From Eucommia ulmoides (Eukaryota; Streptophyta; Magnoliopsida; Garryales; Eucommiaceae), in NCBI GenBank assembly GCA_016647705.1, contig CM028327.1, positions 12,074,577-12,138,576 on the forward strand: a stretch of DNA of 64,000 bases. The letters run 5' to 3'. The translations under genes and the position numbers were made by a program. How positions within the stretch are numbered: the first letter of the stretch is position 1; each line of letters starts with the position of its first letter. The notes under the pieces were generated by a model that made no database searches, was not told where the DNA came from, and saw only the letters and a program-made list of their open reading frames with translations. Positions 33,356 to 45,200 of the stretch are shown one piece after another.

Positions 33356-35466
33356 TGTTGACCCAGTAGAATACCCAAGAGGGGGGTGAATTGGGTAATC
33401 AAAATACTTATCAGAATAAAACTTGAATAAATCAAATAATTAATTTTAAGCCTAAATTAATTATTATCTTTATAGCACAGCGGAATAATATTATCAATTT
33501 ATGTGCACACCCAAACAGCAAAAATAACAAAGTAGTAATGCAGCACACAAAAGATTTATACTGGCTTACCAAGCTACTCTTGGCTAATCCAGTCCCCCGA
33601 GCTCTACGGAGGTTGCACCCACTAAAACCAAGATCCCTTTAAAGGTAGGAACCAAATCCACACACCGATTCTTTTACAGGCTCAGAATCAATCTTTACAA
33701 TATCTTTTTTTTTAGGTTAAGGAAGAACCTCTACTTTTTACATGCTAAAGAATAACCTAATATTTTTTAACACTAAGGCTAAAGAATCAAAACCTCTCAC
33801 AAACACTCTAACGATCCTTTTCACAGGTAAAGATGGAACCTTTACAAATCACTCATAACACAATTCTTATTCAAGAAGAATCACTATCTCAATCTTTTTA
33901 CAGAAAGAGACTAAAACCCGACTACCCTTGATTAAATACCCCTAATGGTATTTAATCCGTCATAATTTACCAGTACAAAAATTGATAAAAAGTAAATCTC
34001 ACTCGGAGCTTTTACCACCCCAGATAAACAATAACTCAATTAATATCCTAACTAGTGATAGAAATACATAAGATACAAAAAATTGATTTTAATAAGATAT
34101 GGGTAGCAAATTGGAGCACGTAATCAAATTTAAGAAATTGTTTGTAAAAAATATTTTCTTCAAAAATCAGAAACAATTTCTAAGATTAATTTCGAAATAT
34201 AAAATCAATAAACAAATAATAAACAATTTGGAAAGATCTCACCCGGAATCCACCAAAAGAAAATAGTATTGCAATGTAACTTCAAATCGGTAGCAGCAAT
34301 GATCGGCAAAATGATTCTCTTAGAAAAGTTAACTCAATTCTCAATAAGATATCTCTTAGAAAAGCTCACTCAATTGATATAATCTGATATCTTTTGATAA
34401 TATATGATTTCTCTCTCTTAGAACGATTAGTTATAAATAAAAATTCACAGGTTTATATATAGAAATATGAAATCAGCCTTTAAACGACTAGTTTACATGT
34501 GTCATGACAATTTAAAGCTCATATAGACCCTTTTATATCATAAAGACTTCATTTAGCTTCAATTCCACTTAAAAATATCTTTTAAATCTCTCAATTAAAT
34601 CCCCAAAGTATTTCTCAATCTTAATAAATAAGTATATAATCTATTTCAAGTTCCAAATTGAGAAATATTAATATTTAATGAACCATATTAATAGGATTTA
34701 ATTCCTATATGAACCATATCTTAAATATAGAGAATATCCCCAAAATCTCTCTCAAATCCTACCAAAAAAAGGCTACCTTTGGATATAATTTCAGATCAAA
34801 CAGTATCCTGAAACAGTGTGCTCAGTCGACTGCCTGATTCAGGTTGTAGACAATAGAGCTCATCGGTTGACTGCCCGGTCGACTCATAGATTCAGAGAGT
34901 TCAATACTTCTTTACCGGTCGACTTGTTGATTCAGAGAGTTCAGCTTGTTGATTCACCGGTCAACCTGTCGGTCGACTAAGAGATACAGGATCTTTCAGC
35001 TTCTATGTCCGGTTGACTCACCAGTCGACTGCTATCACTGGATCTCTTATCTGAATACGTTTTTAACTCATTTTCTTTTACGATTTTGCCCCTTAATCCA
35101 TTTTATTCTCTTAATTAGCTCCACTAATATTCTTATATTTTATTTTAGTCATTCAAAATTATTTTTTCTTATTTCACATAAGAGTAAATAATTTAACTTA
35201 ATCAAAACACACATAAAAGATAAAATATATTTTGTGCCATGTGTGTGTTCCTAAATGAGATATTAAGAGTTAAGATTTACTTGGGTTGTTTTCCTTAATT
35301 TCTTCATACTCTTAATTTTTCATCATCATCTTGATATCTTCATTTAATATCCATTTAATTTGACGTCTTCATTATTGGAACTTTAAATCACTAAAACACT
35401 TCAATAAAATATTAGTTCCACCAAAATATCAATACTTAATTGTTCATCAAAATCTTAGGATCAATA
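33356..35466 (-). repeat. Element B 3' LTR
   Basis: 2111 bp, TGTTGACCCAGTAG to GGATCAATA. It aligns along its whole length with the 5' LTR once the nested LTR there is removed. A GTCGAC-rich tract at 34818-35035 alternates with GATTCAGAGAGTTCA. Confidence 0.95.
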
Positions 35467-35480
35467 ATCTCCTCCTTTTT
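35467..35480 (-). other. Polypurine tract of element B
   Basis: The minus strand reads AAAAAGGAGGAGAT directly before the LTR start. This is the standard plus-strand priming site. Confidence 0.85.
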
Positions 35481-35803
35481 GATGATGACAATTAACTTTA
35501 ATGTTTTCCTTAAAATAAAATATAACCACACTCCCTCTGAATCCGAGGATGGGTTCTTTAACTCATTAAAGCATCATAATGAAGATTTCAATAATACACA
35601 ATTTAAAAACACTCAATAAAGTACAATTTTTTTTTTTAAATTCTCCTCATCACTAATTTATCCCTTTTTACATAAATAAAAAAAAATACTTGATTAAAAC
35701 ACAGTTTTAGAATACTTTCCCTTAATAAAACAAACATTACTAATTTCTCCCCTTCTGTCATTTTCAAAAACAAATTCAGGGAGGGGGAACCCACACATTT
35801 AAC

Positions 35804-36917
35804 TCATTCTAGGCAAACATCATTATGCCTAGCCATACTCAAACCGCGAATGATTTTCACAAACTGAACTTCCGCTAGTGGTTTGGTAAAAACATCAGCA
35901 AGCTGGTCGGAGGTATCAATATACTCAATAATAATATCCATTTTCTGAATGTGATCACGAATAAAATGATGTCTAATCTCTATGTGTTTAGTTTGTGAGT
36001 GTTGTGTAGTATTCTTACTTAGACATATAACACTTTTATTATCACAAAAGATCGGGACCTTCTTCATACAAACTCCAAAATCATTTAACTGTTACTTAAT
36101 ATATAAAATTTGAGCACAACAGTTACCAGCTGCCATGTATTCAGCCAAAGTAGTGGATAAGGCTATTGAATTCTGTTTCTTGCTTGACCAAGAAACCAAA
36201 GCATGTCCTAACAAATGACATGATCCACTTGTACTTTTTCGCTCAACTTTGCAACTGGCAAAATCAGCGTCGAAGTAACTTACCAATAGAAAATTACTCC
36301 CCCTAGGATACCATAATCCTAGGTCAGTCGTCCCCTTTAAATAACGAAAAATTCGCTTAACCGTAGTCAAGTGCGATTCTTTAAGACAAGACTGAAATCT
36401 AGCACAAAGACAAACACTATACATAATGTTAGGTCTACAGGCAGTTATATACAACAGGCTACCAATTAAACCTCAATACATTTTTCATTAACGCTTTTGC
36501 CCGTATCGTCTTTTTCTATCTTTATAGACGTTGCCGTGAGAGTTTTGTACTCTTTAGTGCCTTCCAAGCCATATTTCTTTAGTAGCTCCTTGGTGTATTT
36601 AGCTTGGTTTATAAATATCCCTTACTTGGTTTGCTTAATTTGCAATCCAAGAAAGAAATTTAGCTCTCCCATCATGCTCATTTCAAATTCAACCTGCATT
36701 ATCTTAGCAAACCCTTAGCAAAGATTCTCATTAGTAGATCAAAAAATAATATCATCAACATATACTTGTACTAATAGGATAGCAGAATCAGTTTACTTTA
36801 CAAATAGTGTAATATCACAAATACCTCTTCAAAAACTATTTTCGATCAAATATCGGCTAAGTCTCTCATACCAAGCTCTCAGAGCTTGTTTGAGCTCATA
36901 CAAAGCCTTGCGAAGTT
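35804..36917 (-). pseudogene. Element B reverse transcriptase C-terminal part and RNase H
   Basis: The minus strand carries YVDDIIF at 36762-36751 (catalytic Asp pair intact; a stop replaces the next glycine), then CRPNIMYSVCLCARFQSC, RIFRYLKGTTDLGLWYP and RNase H: DADFASCKVERKSTSG, LLGHALVSW, LSTTLAEYMAAGNCC, FCDNKSVICLSKN, TKHIEIRHHFIRD and a tail FTKPLAE ending MARHNDVCLE. It is split by stops and frame changes into about four pieces. Upstream it is cut off from the N-terminal half by the nested solo LTR. Confidence 0.85.
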
Positions 36918-37194
36918 TGATAGGTGTAAATTACCTATCTATTTTCAAACCGAATTTGTTAGTTTTCGAGTAAGTTTATAGTTATTTTTATATGTTTTAA
37001 TATGTTTTTATTCTTTTTGTATTAAAACAGGTGCGTGGGGTGAAAAGGTATGAAACCGGAGCATAAACGAGCGAATCGTATCGAGAACGGTTGGAGAAAG
37101 GTGGAAAAATGAGCAAAATGACAAGATTCTGCAAACAAGCTCACCACTGCGACATCCAGACCACCACCGCGGCGGTGAAGATGCTGAGAAGAAC

Positions 37195-37420
37195 AAATTA
37201 CTATTGACTGCCCTTGGCCTAGGCGAAAATCACCCACCGCCTAGGCAGAAATTCCTCAGCCTAGGCGAAAATCACCCACCGCCTAGGTGGAAATTCCACT
37301 GCCTAGGCAGAAATCCAACAGAACATTTCCCATAGTCACCGCTTTTTCCATCGTCTCGGTGAGCCTTTAACCGACATACTCCTTCGCCTAGGTAGAAATT
37401 CCACCGCCTAGGCGGAGGCC
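37195..37420. repeat. GCCTAGGC minisatellite
   Basis: The core GCCTAGG(C/T)(G/A)GAAATTCC, alternating with GCCTAGGCGAAAATCACCCACC, recurs about eight times. The 40-bp unit made of one of each is seen twice from 37212 to 37298. The core GCCTAGGC is palindromic. Confidence 0.85.
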
Positions 37421-37914
37421 TCTGTACAGTTTAGATATTTTGTAGATATTTTTTGGCCTATTTAAACCCTTCTCTCCTCCTCTCTTCAGACCTCTTCGGC
37501 CCCTAAGGCCTTAGGTCGTATTTTAGGGTTAGGTTAAGGGATTTTTGAGGGAGAGCTCTCAACCCGAGGTGGAGGATGAAGAGGGAAGAGATCATTCGAT
37601 GCTTTTAGCGGCTATTCTTTGGATATTGGCTAAGTCGCTCATCTCTTCTCTTTGTTTTCTATATTTTGGTAGTTTTTTAGCATGTTTATGCCATTTTACA
37701 TTGTATACATGGTTATGTCCATTGGCTAAACATATGTTGTATATGGATTATTAATATAATTTATGAAAACGTTGTTTAGTTGAGTTTGTATTTTGTTTGC
37801 GATTGTTCTTCGTTATGTTGATTGTGTGTGCCATATTGTTTGTTTATATTGCTTAGATTTACATATCGAGAATACGTGGTTTGACAAATCTCGGATTCGA
37901 ACTAGAATAAACAA

Positions 37915-38303
37915 ACGTCACAATCCTATAACCCGGTCGGGGTTTGGATTGTGGACAATCTATGACGTTGTGGCAAGACTCATCTGACCTAGAGTCGTAA
38001 AGACGTTGAGGGGGACTTCGGCATTGATGTGAAGTCACGTATTCCCTCGTCTTACACTCGAGAGAGGTGGCGAGAGAGTTTTAGAATGGAGATTGTCGAT
38101 AGGATAAACATAACCCACGATCCAATGACCCGGTCGGGAGTTGGATTGTGTGCAATCAATGACGTTAGGGCGAGACTCACGTGACCTAGGGTCGTTAAGA
38201 CATTGAGGGGGATTTTTTCGTTGACAAGAAGTTGCGTTATATCCCCCGTCTTACACTCAGGAGAGGTGGCGGAGGAGTTTTAGATACCGAGATTGTCGGA
38301 TAA
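37915..38303. repeat. 197-bp tandem duplication in the solo LTR
   Basis: Two units share AACCCGGTCGGG-type, TTGGATTGTG, CAAT.TATGACGTT, GACTCA..TGACCTAG.GTCGT, GTTGAGGGGGA and CGTCTTACACTC.. words. ACCCGGTCGG starts at 37931 and 38128, a 197-bp offset. Confidence 0.9.
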
Positions 38304-38626
38304 GTCGAACGTCGTTAACATAAACTGAAACGAGACTAAACACATATTCGTAAACGAAACTAATCCCTAAAAAACCTATTCTCTCAAAACTATCTCATAT
38401 TAATATTAGTATTAGTATAGATTAAATTAATCTATATCAGTATTAATATTAGTTAATTAAATTACATTTTTGGTTGCCTTGATAAAGTCAGGTTATGACA
38501 ATCACGGTACTTGATAGCAACAACACCAATCCCTGTGGATATGATACCCGACCGAAAGGTCCATTATACTAAAATTTGATCCATACGCTTGCGGTGAAAG
38601 TGACAACGCTTAATTAGCAGCCACCA

Positions 38627-39331
38627 AAGTTTAAATACATGATCAGAAAATTTATCACTTTCAAATCCTGGGGATTGTTCTACATAAACTTCTTCAGCTA
38701 GAAAGTCGTTTAGAAATGTACTCTTTATATCCATTTGATATAGCTTAAAATTACGTGAACATGTAAAGGCGAGTTGCATTCTAATTGTTTCTAGTATAGC
38801 AACATGAGCATAAGTTTCATCATAGTCAATTCTTTCCTCTTGATTATAGCCCTGTACTACTAATCTTGCCTTATTTCTTATTACCATACCAGATTCATCC
38901 TTTTTATTTCTAAAAACCCATTTAATACCAATAATTGGATGAAAATCCGGTCTCGGAACAAGACACCACACTTTGTTCCGCTCAAATTGAACTAATTCAT
39001 ATTGCATTGCAGAAATCCAAGATTCATCAATTAACGCCTCATTTATATTTTTAGGCTTAATTTAAGATAATAAAGCAAGATTAATAATATCCCTAAGAGA
39101 AGATCGAGTACTTACACCTTTTTCGAAATTGTCGATGATTTCTTTGATTGAATGCCCTGGTACTTTCTTTATAGCTCTTGGTAAAGTCGAATCCTTCTTC
39201 TTAGGTTCCTCCTCTTGTTGAGACTCCTTTGGTACATCATTACCTTGGTTTTGGTTATTTAAGATATCTGCATCACCATCATCTAAAACCTTTCTCGACA
39301 AGAATGGATCAACTTCATAAAAAAACAACAT
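38627..39331 (-). pseudogene. Element B linker and reverse transcriptase N-terminal part
   Basis: The minus strand gives GVSTRSSLRDIINLALLS, a stop, then from 39007 a long open piece: QFERNKVWCLVPRP, IIGIKWVFRNKKDESG, RNKARLVVQGYNQEE, IDYDETYAHVA, QMDIKSTFLNDFL and EEVYVEQSPGFE, then FKL at the point where the solo LTR begins. An Asp/Glu/Lys-rich linker precedes it (39295-39160). The part with the catalytic Asp pair lies beyond the solo LTR. Confidence 0.88.
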
Positions 39332-40089
39332 CCATTATTTTTTCTACTACTAAAGTACGCTCATTATAAACTCTATAAGCCTTATTGTTAATAGCGTATC
39401 CAAGAAAAATTCCATAATCAGATTTAGCATCAAATTTACCAAAATTATCCTTGTCATTCAAAATGAGACATTTGCATCCAAAGACTTTAAAATAGGAAAT
39501 ATTAGGAGTCTTACCATTCCAGATTTCATATGGGGTTTTGTTAAACCCTCTACGAATTGATACTCGGTTTACCATATGACAAGCGGTACTTACTACTTCG
39601 GCCTAGAAGTAGGTTGGTAAGCGATTTTCATTTAACATTGTTCTGGCCATCTCTTGAAGCGTTCTATTCTTCGTTTCCACTACACCATTTTGTTGCGGTG
39701 ATCTTGGTGCAAAAAAGTTGTGAGCATAACCATGCTCATCACAATAACTTACCACTTTATCATTCTTAAATTCTCTTCCTCTGTCACTACGGATATTAAT
39801 AAGAACATTGCTTCTCATTTTAAACACGTTTACAAAATTTAGCAAGAACGGAAGCAACCTCACTTTTCTTAGCAAGAAAATATACCCAGGTAAGTCTAGA
39901 ATAATCATCAACTATGACAAATGCATAAAACTTACCACCAAAACTAGCAACATAGTTAGGCCCAAATAAATCAAGATGCAATAATTCAAGACATCTAGAC
40001 GTGGACGTGTGCATCTTTTTCTTAAATGATGATCTAACTTGCTTGCCTAATTGACATGCATCACATACTTTATCCTTCACATATTTCAA
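39315..40089 (-). pseudogene. Element B integrase remnant
   Basis: GAG-pre-integrase zinc motif KVCDACQLGK leads into the core: first Asp in ELLHLDLFGP, then IVDDYSRLTWVYFL, second Asp in IRSDRGREFKND, Glu in QQNGVVETKNRTLQEMA. The C-terminal part has RRGFNKTPYEIWNGKTP, FKVFGCKCLILN, FDAKSDYGIFLGYAI and RVYNERTLVVE. The D-D-E set is present, but across three overlapping frames and with stops. It would join cDNA to the target, giving the 5-bp duplications seen around these elements. Confidence 0.88.
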
Positions 40090-40168
40090 ATCAGGTAGGC
40101 CACGTACAAGACTCTTCTTTAGATAACTTAGAAATTAACTCCATACTAGCATGCCCAAGTCTTCTATG

Positions 40169-40640
40169 TCATAACCAACTATTTTCAGATAAAGCATTCA
40201 AACAAGATAAATTTTGAGAATTAAAATCATCAAAAGAGCAAGTATACACATTCTCAAAACGTGATGCAATTAGCAAGATACTACTATCATGACTATTCTT
40301 AATGATGCATCTGTCATGATTAAATATAAAATTATAGCCCTTATCACATAGTTGACTAATATTAAGTAAATTATGTTTAAATCCATCAACTAGTAACACA
40401 TCTTTAATCATAGTAGTACCATAACCAATATTACCTATACCGATAATTTTACCCTTTGTGTTGTCTCCGAAAGTCACATGACCTCTATCTTTAGGTGTCA
40501 AAGATGTAAATTTTTCTTTATCTCCCGTCATGTGTCGAGAACAATCGCTATCCAGGAACCATTTGTTCTTTCTTATTGATACTTTTAGAATAACCAGCAA
40601 GGAGCATCTCAAATAGTTCCTAAGTGGTACCCAGTCTACA
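40169..40640 (-). pseudogene. Element B protease / GAG-pre-integrase remnant
   Basis: A 147-codon open piece (40612-40169) has NKWFLDSDCSRHMTGDKEKF, the protease active site with DSD in place of DSG (40552-40544). Then come HVTFGDNTKGKIIGIGNIG, KDVLLVDGFKHNLLNISQL and CDKGYNFIFNHDRCII. Apart from the active-site glycine the stretch is well kept. Confidence 0.85.
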
Positions 40641-41199
40641 TAGGTCTGATCTTGTTATTTGGGAAATTTTTAGTTCATTTTGGAACCCAAACTTGTCCAC
40701 AGTTAGATATTTTAGTAAAACATCTATGAATAGTATGCCCTACAATGTTACATTTAAAATATTTCACAAGATCCTTGATTTCAGAAAAGAATTTATGAAA
40801 GCGTTTTTATTTAAGGTTTTTCTAAAATCCAACACCGTCTTTATCAAAAACTCCACGTAAACTTCCCAAAAGCATTTTCAAATTATTTTCACTACCGGTG
40901 AATTTGAAAACAATTGATTGCAAATCCATAAATTTCGATTTCAACCCATTGTTTTCAGATTCGTAGTCCACCACTTGCTCGTTTAATGTGTTAATTGTAT
41001 TTTAAAGGGCATTTATTTTAGAACACTGATTTTTATAATCATGTGAAAGTTCTTGATAAATATCAAATAATTCATCAAAATTTAAAGGACAAGAACTTGA
41101 ACAATCGGTTACTTCACCACTAGTGACCATTAATGCAAGCATGGACGTATCCTCACTATCTGATTCTTCTGAGCTACTTGAATCAGTGTCATTCCAAGT

Positions 41200-42155
41200 A
41201 GCCTTAATTGATTTCTTCTTATTCTTCTTTACTTTTTGTTTTTTTCTTTTTCTTTATCCTTCTTCGGTTCGGGACAATCATTTTGAAAATTACCGATTTT
41301 ACGACAGTTGTAGCATTCCACTTTAGACATGTTGAGATTTCTTTTCCCACGGAATGTGCGCCGAGTCATTCTTCTAAAATTGTTTGTGAGAAGTGATGCA
41401 TTCTTCTTTTACTCACTATCAAGACTTTCATCATCACTATCATCATCTTTTTCAATTTTTTGAACTTTTAGCGCCAAGGATTTCTTCTTGTCATTGCTGG
41501 TATCATCCTCATAACCTGTAATTGCCGATTCATGAGTCATCAAATTGCCAATGAGATCATCAATATAATATTTTCCAAGATCCTTGGCTTCCTTAATTGC
41601 CGTCACCTTTGACTCCCATATTTTTGTTAAGGACCTTAGGACCTTTCGTACTCTATTCTATATAGAATATGTCTTTCCGAGTTGACTCATATTGTTGCAT
41701 ATATTGTTGAAACGAGTGTGCATCTCATGAATCGATTCATTCTCCTTCATCCTGAACAGCTCAAATTTTTTCATAAGTGTATTGATTTTTGACTGCTTCA
41801 CTTGACTTGTCCTTTCGTGGGTGACTTGTAGCTTATCCCATATCTCCTTTGTGGATTTATAACCTGAAACTCTAGAATGCTCATTAGCATCTGAAGAACA
41901 AAAGAGAATATTGATAGCTTGAGAATTAATAAAGAGTTTATGCTTATCGGAAGCACTGAGTTGTTCCTTCTTTTTCTCAACTCCGTTTTCCATTGGAATG
42001 AATGGACAATCCTCGATTGTTAGTCACACGTCATAATTTGTAGCATGAAGAAAGGCTATCATCCTGTCTTTTCAAAACGAGTAACTTTCACATGCAAACA
42101 AGGGTGGTCGGTGCATAGACTGCCCTTCAGCTAGTGTACCTACCATGTGTGCCAT
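41200..42155 (-). pseudogene. Element B gag remnant
   Basis: One frame runs from ATG at 42155 (MAHMVGTLAEGQSMHRPPLF) to the zinc knuckle. Stops at conserved tryptophans (SYSF*KDRM and YDV*LTIED), one after KTYSI (41660-41658) and one at 41411-41409 interrupt it. The UBN2 body includes SASDKHKLFINSQAINILF and STKEIWDKLQVTHERTSQV. The knuckle CYNCRKIGNFQNDC (41315-41274) has Asn where the zinc-binding His should be (codon 41291-41289). A Lys-rich tail follows. It would form the particle shell and bind RNA. Confidence 0.88.
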
Positions 42156-42191
42156 GTGATCTTTGTTAGCAAAAGATTTCAAGCTAAACCA

Positions 42192-42204
42192 GCTCTGATG
42201 CCAA
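42192..42204 (-). other. Primer binding site of element B
   Basis: The minus strand reads TTGGCATCAGAGC just after the LTR end, matching the initiator methionine tRNA complement with one change. Confidence 0.88.
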
Positions 42205-42205
42205 T

Positions 42206-45200
42206 TGTTGGCTTAGTAGAATACCCAAGAGGAGAGGTGAATTGGTTAATCAAAATACTTATCAGAATAAAACTTGAATAAATCAAATAATTAATTTTAA
42301 ACCTAAATTAGTTATTATCTTTATAACACAGTGGAATAATATTATCAATCTATGTGCACACCCAAATAACAAAAATAATAAAGTAGTAATGCAGCACACA
42401 AAAGATTTATACTGGTTCACCAAGTTACTCTTTGCTAATTCAGTCATCCGAGCTCCACAAAGGTCGCACCCACTAAAACCAAGATCCCTTTAAAGGTAGG
42501 AACCAAATCCACACACCTATTCTTTTACAGGCTCAGAATCAACTTTTACAATATCCTTTTCTTAGACTAAGGAAGAACCTCTACTTTTTACAAGTCAAAG
42601 AATAATCTAATCCTTTTTAACACTAAGGCTCAAGAATCAAAACCTCTCACAAACACTCCAACGATCCTTTTCACAGGTAAGGATAGAACCTTTACAAATC
42701 ATTCAAAACACAATTCTTATTCAAAAAGAATCACTATCTCAATCTCTTTATAAGAAGAAACTGAAATCCGACTACCTTTGATTAAATACCCCCTGTTGGC
42801 CCAGTAGAATACCCAAGAGGGGCGGTGACTTAAGTAATTAAAAAATAATCAGAATAAAAATCAATAAATCAAATAATTAATATTAAGCCTAAATTAATTA
42901 TTATCTTTATAATACAGCGGAATTAATCAATCAACTAGGTGTACACACAAACAGCAAAAATAGACAAATTAAGAAAGCAACACACTAGAGATTTATACTG
43001 GTTCACCAAGTTACTCTTGGCTAATCCAGTCCCCCGAGCTCCACGGAGGTCGCACCCACTAAAACCAAGATTCTTTTGAAGGTAGGAACCAAATCCGCAC
43101 ACCGATTCTTTTACAGGCTTATAATCAACCTTTACAATTTCCTTTTCAAAGGTTAAGGAATAACCTCTACTTTTTACAAGTTAAAGAATAACCTAATTCT
43201 TTTTAATACTTAGGCTCAAGAATCAAAACTTCACCAAAACACTTCAAATATCCTTTTACCCGGTAAGGATTGAACCGTTACAAAATTACTCATAAACACG
43301 CAATTCTTATCCAGGAAGAATCACTACCTCAATCTCTTTACAGGAAGAGATTGAAATGCATCTACCCTTGATTAAATATCCCCAATGATATTTAACCTGT
43401 CACAACTCACCAATACAAAAATTGATAAGTAAATTTCACTCAGAGCTTTTATCACCCCAAATATATATAAACTCAATTAATATCCCAACTAGTGATAGAA
43501 TTATATGAGATGCAGAAATATGATTTTAACAATATATGGGTAGCAAATTGGAGCACGTAATCAGATTCAAGAAATTGTTTGAAAGAATATTTTATTTAAA
43601 AAATCAAAAATAATTTCTAAGATCAATTTCCAAAATACAATAATAAACAAGTAATAATCAATATGGAAAGATCTCACCCGGAATCCACATAATTAATGAT
43701 GAAAACAATGTAACTTCAATTCCAGTATCAGCACAAATTGATCGCAGTTGATTATCAGAATCACTCTTAGAACAACTCACAGTATCGTTGAATGATGAGT
43801 CTTATAAACGCTCTCTCAAAAAGATATAGACTGATTTTATCTCTTAGAATTTTTAGAATGATTAGCTCTCTTAGAAAATTCACAGGTCTATATAAGGGCA
43901 CATGTAATCAGCCTCCTAACGGCTAGTTTACAAGGGTGATGACAATAAAATACTCTTATAGACCCTTCATAATATGAAGAATTCATTTAGGTTCAATTTC
44001 ACTTAATAACAACTTTTAAAACTCTAAATTAAATCCCCAAAGTATTTCTTAATCAAAACAAATAAGTATATAATCCATTTTAAGTACCAAATTTAGAAAC
44101 TTTAATAATTAATGAACCATATTGAAATGATTTAATTAGTATATGAACCATATATCAAATGTTAATAATATCCCCAAAATCTCTCTCAAATCTTAACAAA
44201 AAACGGCTACTTTCGAATTTAAAATCAGATCAACCAATATCCTGAAACTACACGTTTAGTCGACTGCCCAGTCGACTGAAGGATACTGGAAGTAGCCCAT
44301 GCACTTGATCGGTCGACTCCTCAGTCGACTCGCAGATTCAGAGAGTTTGCCAAGCTTCCATCGGTCAACCGCTCTGTCGACTCGCAGATTTAAAGAGTTT
44401 GCCAAGCTTCCATCGATCGACCGCTCTGTTGACTCGTAGATTCAGAAAGTTTGTCAAGTTTTTATTGGTTGACCTCTCTCTTGACTCGTAGATTCATAGA
44501 GTTCATCTTCTTTCTCCGATCGACTCCTCAGTCGACTGCCCTCTCCTGAATCTCTTCTCTGATCTCGTTTTTAACTTACTTTCTTTTGCAATTTTGCCCC
44601 TTTATCTATATTTATATTCAAATGAACTCCCTTAATATTTTTATATTCTATTTTAGTCATTCAAAAAATATTTATTTTTAATTCACACAGGAGCAAATAA
44701 ATATACTCAACCAAAACACACATAAAAGATAAAATTCATTTTGTGCTCTGTTTGTGTTCCTAAATGGGATATTAAGAGTTTATATTTACCTGAGTTGTTT
44801 TTCCTAATGTCTTCAAACTCTTAATACTTCTTCATCATCTTGATATCTTCATTTAGCATCCATTCACTTTGACATCTTTATTATTGGAACTTTAAATCTC
44901 TGAAACACTTGATCAAACATTAGTTCCACCAAAACATCAATACTTAATTGTTCATCAAAATCTTGGGATCAACATCCCCAATGGTATTTAATCCATCACA
45001 ACTTACCAATATAAAAATTGATAAGAAGTAAATCCCACTCAGAGTTTCTACCACCCCAGATAAACAATAACTCAATTAATATCCCAATTAGTGATAGAAA
45101 TACGTGAGATACAAAAATCTGATTTTAACAAGATATGGGTAGCAAATTGGAGCACGTAATCAGATTCAAGAAATTGTTTGTAAAAAATATTTTCTTAAAA

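Larger units (their letters stand above)
36918..38626 (+). mobile_element. Solo LTR (probably Ty3 type) nested in element B reverse transcriptase
   Basis: 1709 bp starting TGATAGGTGTAAATTACC and ending CAGCCACCA, flanked by perfect AAGTT duplications (36913-36917 and 38627-38631). Removing it rejoins the reverse transcriptase as in element A near 4230. The end region holds CCCTGTGGATATGATACCCGACC and ACGCTTGCGGTG; similar phrases close the LTRs of several Ty3-type plant elements, hence the class and strand. Inside are a CCTAGG minisatellite (37195-37420) and a 197-bp tandem duplication (37915-38303). Confidence 0.8.

Noticed and set aside
35467..35803. Possible env-like ORF downstream of pol in element B
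   Set aside because: Only about 340 bp separate the end of pol from the LTR, and no frame of suitable length or signal peptide is present.
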